Under the pieces are notes generated by a model. That model was not told where the DNA came from, did no database searches, and was given only the letters and a program-made list of their open reading frames with translations. A DNA stretch of 64,000 nt. Source: a virus. The position numbers and the translations under genes were made by a program. Position 1 is the stretch's first letter; each line of letters opens with the position of its first letter. This document shows positions 63,999-64,000 of the stretch, piece after piece. The DNA is taken from positions 1 through 64,000 of IMG/VR virus record IMGVR_UViG_3300024261_000015, one strand, 5' to 3'.

Positions 63999-64000
63999 GC

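Overview
This window is 64 kb of a large tailed-phage genome of the T4-like (contractile-tail myovirus) type. The marker genes are a prohead protease (gp21-like), scaffold (gp22-like), major capsid protein (gp23-like), neck and tail-terminator proteins (gp13/14/15-like), sheath (gp18) and tube (gp19). Beside them stand a T4-style replication and recombination set: gp46/47, DnaB-type gp41, gp32, UvsX and a gp55-like late sigma factor. Replication uses a family A DNA polymerase, not the T4 family B enzyme. The host cannot be read from the sequence. An IscA-type Fe-S carrier and a CobS-like ATPase are gene types often seen in aquatic T4-like phages, but that is inference.

Layout. 1-16.8 kb (+): virion genes, namely a Thr-rich fibre-like protein cut by the left edge, structural proteins, the prohead/capsid block, neck, sheath, tube and a 907-aa unknown. 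16.8-27.8 kb: nucleases, late sigma factor, a DNA polymerase gene split in two around a PD-(D/E)XK nuclease, gp47/46, dUTPase, helicase and SSB. 27.8-35.7 kb: five glycosyltransferase-like genes (one fused to a methyltransferase-like domain), two FkbM-like methyltransferases, and uvsX. 35.8-40.5 kb: small late genes, a Clp/Hsp100-type AAA+ ATPase, two paralogous decoration-like proteins, tRNA-Leu(UAA) and a SET-like protein. 40.5-49.1 kb: an island bordered on both sides by clusters of the directly repeated 9-mer AAAAGTCAA. It carries a MoxR/CobS-like ATPase, an HExxH protein, a CobT-like VWA protein and a second sigma-like protein. 49.1-57.5 kb: a minus-strand array of very small genes. Most have a perfect TTGNNN-N17-TATAAT promoter placed 6-7 nt before the start codon, and a recurrent hairpin (TAAGTC...GACTTA), often with a GC-rich palindrome, separates the units. 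The array also holds tRNA-Ile(UAU) and a tmRNA-like tRNA domain with no tag-coding part. 57.5-64 kb: IscA, a late structural gene, lipoproteins, a DUF3310 protein, a nuclease, dCMP deaminase, a sulfotransferase and small membrane proteins. The last gene runs off the right edge.

Three promoter types can be read directly and probably reflect timing. (1) TTGNNN-N17-TATAAT on the accessory minus-strand genes (host sigma70-like, early). (2) A lone ACTATAAYA about 5 nt before the start codon of replication and modification genes, including gp55, dut, dnaB and uvsX (middle). (3) CTAWATA upstream of virion genes (late, presumably read by the gp55-like sigma). Types 1 and 2 would give leaderless mRNAs, whereas many late genes have good Shine-Dalgarno sequences.
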